NCBI RefSeq assembly: GCF_021742065.1
Contig: NZ_JAKKIE010000111.1
Coordinates: 1 to 5,889, forward strand
Source: Rhizorhapis sp. SPR117
GTDB taxonomy: Bacteria > Pseudomonadota > Alphaproteobacteria > Sphingomonadales > Sphingomonadaceae
Length of the DNA: 5,889 nt
Direction of reading: 5' to 3'
Below the pieces are notes generated by a model. The model worked only from the letters and a program-made list of their open reading frames with translations. It ran no database searches and had not been told where the DNA came from. Below are positions 4,408 to 5,889 of this stretch, one piece after another; position 1 is the stretch's first letter, and each line of letters starts with the position of its first letter. A program made the translations under genes and the position numbers.

Positions 4408-5781
4408 ATGTCCAGACCAAAATCTGCCCATGATCTTTCGGGCCTGATGAAATATGTGGATCGTGAGCCCTGGGATGAAGCGATGGCCGAAATGCTGTCC
4501 GCACATCTGGAACCGGCGTGCGAGGCAACGGGACTGGAGCCCGACGCCATATTCGAAATCATCGGCGATCACTGGCAAGGGTCGCTATGGGGCTGCGCCT
4601 TTGAAGATCTGCTCACGCAGGAACTGGAACCGGACGGTGGCAATCTGGTCGATGACTATCTCAAGCGGCGGGGCTGGAACGAAAAGGCGCCGAACAAGGC
4701 CTATATGCGCGCACTGCGCGATACGGTCATGTCGCTCTATGAGGTGAGCGAGGTTCTGCCCGGCCAGTCGATGACCTTGCGCGATCTGCTGCGCGACGTT
4801 GCCCCGGTGACGGTGCGGGAACACGGTGCAACCCAGACCCTCGTCAACTGGGACAAGATCGCCGCAAGGATTGTTGACGTGAACGGTCGCCACGGCATTT
4901 CCGGAGCGCTGCTGCCGTTCAGTGCTGAAGGTGCCGCACGCGTAATCGACGCATTTTCCCGACTTTCCGACGATGTTCAGGACACTGCCGGATTGCCCCC
5001 CCTCGACCGGGACGCTCTCCTGCGGGCATCGGGACCGATGTTCACGAATATGTGGCTGCTCGATTGCCTGGGCAAGGCGATGCCCGGCAGCACTCCGGAT
5101 ATGATCAACGCGGACGGCGATGATCTCGTATTCCACCGAATCATTTTCCCTCTGGCAAAGGGCGTGATCGGCAAGAGCGTGGCCAGAAGGCTGGACGCAG
5201 CCCCCTGGCTTGAGCCTGCCAGCGACAGTTTCTGGAACTGGCTGGCTCCAGTCAAAAAGGGCGGGAAGTCCCAATCAAGCAAAGGCAAGCAGGCCTTCGT
5301 CACAACGATGGAAGACGACACGCCGGTTTTCGCCAATGTGGAACTGACAGGCCGCAAGCTGATCGTCGAGGTGAACAGCGCCGCCCGTGCGGAACAAGCG
5401 ATTATACAGATACGCGAATGGCTCGGTGATTCCGTCAGTGCTCCCATGACTGAAATTCGGACACTGGCCCAGATCATGGCCGATGATGCAGCACGCGCCC
5501 CGCAGGACGAGACGCTGGATATACCGCCACACGAAATGGAGCGCATCGTTCACGACATGCTGACCCGTGAATATACGAAAACGCTCGATGAGCCGGTTCC
5601 TGCCCTCGGCCACAAGACTCCGCGTGCTCTAGCCCGCACAAAGGCCGGACGGACGAAAGTGGCCGACTGGCTCAAATATATTGAAAACGGCGCGGCAAAA
5701 TCCGACGCTGCCGATCCGATGGGCACCTATGACTTCACATGGATGTGGGCAGAGCTGGGGCTCAGCGACCTCCGGCGGTAA
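4408..5781 (+). CDS. Uncharacterised 457-residue protein
   Basis: I do not recognise a named family. The protein is acidic, without a signal peptide or clear membrane segment, and so is probably cytoplasmic. The N-terminal third contains helical segments with YVDREPWDEAMAEMLSAHLE and the LTQELEPDGGNLVDDYLKRR stretch. The middle (about residues 150-270) is a helical region with SAEGAARVIDAFSRL and a FPLAKGVIGKSVARRLD element. A low-complexity Lys/Ser linker (KKGGKSQSSKGKQ, about 283-295) precedes a beta-rich part (FVTTMEDDTPVFANVELTGR). The last 64 residues (394-457) form a distinctive tail, with DEPVPALGHKTPRALARTKA, then KVADWLKYIENG and finally YDFTWMWAELGL. I have seen similar LG-x-TPR-x-A, GR-x-x-x-x-WLK-x-x-E and YDF-x-x-W-x-x-LGL endings in poorly characterised accessory proteins, some with SEC-C motifs, but no SEC-C cysteines are present here. 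The ATG directly follows a TGA and has GGAAAGG (4391-4397) as ribosome site; Met-14 at 4447 is an alternative start. Confidence 0.8.
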   Translation: MSRPKSAHDLSGLMKYVDREPWDEAMAEMLSAHLEPACEATGLEPDAIFEIIGDHWQGSLWGCAFEDLLTQELEPDGGNLVDDYLKRRGWNEKAPNKAYMRALRDTVMSLYEVSEVLPGQSMTLRDLLRDVAPVTVREHGATQTLVNWDKIAARIVDVNGRHGISGALLPFSAEGAARVIDAFSRLSDDVQDTAGLPPLDRDALLRASGPMFTNMWLLDCLGKAMPGSTPDMINADGDDLVFHRIIFPLAKGVIGKSVARRLDAAPWLEPASDSFWNWLAPVKKGGKSQSSKGKQAFVTTMEDDTPVFANVELTGRKLIVEVNSAARAEQAIIQIREWLGDSVSAPMTEIRTLAQIMADDAARAPQDETLDIPPHEMERIVHDMLTREYTKTLDEPVPALGHKTPRALARTKAGRTKVADWLKYIENGAAKSDAADPMGTYDFTWMWAELGLSDLRR

Positions 5782-5832
5782 CGGCAATCACGCCATTCTT
5801 GATATGTTCTCGCTTAGACCCAATGACTGCCG

Positions 5833-5849
5833 GGAGCCATTTTGGCTCC
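5833..5849. other. Small hairpin GGAGCC/GGCTCC
   Basis: A perfect 6-bp stem GGAGCC (5833-5838) and GGCTCC (5844-5849) closes an ATTTT loop, about 50 bp after the stop of the 457-codon gene. There is no T tract after it, so it is at best a weak terminator. It could also belong to the leader of the next gene or to an insertion sequence end. Confidence 0.4.
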
Positions 5850-5879
5850 GATCTGCGTTGCTCGCCTGGGGGTCAGAGC

Positions 5880-5886
5880 AAAGGAG
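5880..5886 (+). promoter_or_regulatory. Ribosome binding site at the window edge
   Basis: AAAGGAG is a near-perfect Shine-Dalgarno sequence 3 bases from the end of the window. It suggests a + strand gene that starts just outside. Confidence 0.45.
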
Positions 5887-5889
5887 ATA

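Noticed and set aside
4027..4447. Short + strand frames across the IS66 remnant (4027-4215 and 4175-4447)
   Set aside because: They run antisense to the recognisable tnpB fragment and show no domain.
3676..4578. A single 300-residue - strand gene
   Set aside because: Only about 65 residues resemble IS66 TnpB. The rest overlaps the recombinase 3' end and the start of the 4408 gene in antisense, so it is a chance-open frame around a remnant.
4585..5546. - strand frames opposite the 457-residue gene
   Set aside because: They have no recognisable motifs, and the + strand frame is longer, has a ribosome site and a structured C-terminal domain.
1..5889. CRISPR array, tRNA, rRNA or replication origin
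   Set aside because: No regularly spaced direct repeats, cloverleaf-like sequence, rRNA motifs or iteron series were seen on either strand.

Overview
The window reads as an accessory (plasmid, island or transposon) segment from a GC-rich alphaproteobacterium, most likely a sphingomonad. The basis is high GC codon use, the style of the gene families and the density of toxin-antitoxin and recombination genes. That assignment is an inference; no rRNA, tRNA or chromosomal housekeeping gene is present to fix it. All convincing intact genes are on the + strand. Long open frames on the - strand are shadows of GC-rich coding sequence, except one short IS66 remnant.

Left part (1-1207): a near-perfect 28-bp inverted repeat with a 6-bp centre (34-95) stands before a two-gene toxin-antitoxin operon. 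The operon has an excisionase-type HTH antitoxin (177-641) overlapped by a PIN-domain ribonuclease toxin (638-1207), in the VapBC50-like arrangement. Next comes a brnTA module (1347-1837). Its toxin gene brnT is broken by a frameshift near 1521-1530, while the antitoxin gene brnA is intact.

Centre (1869-3927): four co-directional, tightly packed genes. They encode a small bactofilin-like beta-helix protein, a DUF7673-like protein, a ribbon-helix-helix (ParD-like) protein and a complete tyrosine recombinase with all catalytic residues. Two ATGA overlaps suggest translational coupling. The set looks like one operon whose end product is a site-specific recombinase. The repeat at 34-95 contains the 11-6-11 geometry used by such recombinases and is a candidate substrate.

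Right part (3928-5889): a 480-bp scar with no intact gene. It holds unassigned DNA, then a truncated IS66 tnpB fragment on the - strand (about 4093-4296). This abuts a + strand remnant of a serine recombinase C-terminus (about 4300-4407) with an in-frame nonsense codon. Immediately after that stop begins an intact 457-codon gene (4408-5781) of unknown function with a conserved-looking C-terminal domain. The last 108 bases hold a small hairpin and, at the very end, a strong ribosome binding site for a gene that starts beyond the window.

Taken together this is a stability and mobility module: TA systems (one decayed), a recombinase operon with unusual passengers, and a patchwork boundary made from two dead mobile elements. 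The least explained parts are the beta-helix/DUF7673/RHH/recombinase operon, the large palindrome, and the 457-residue protein.
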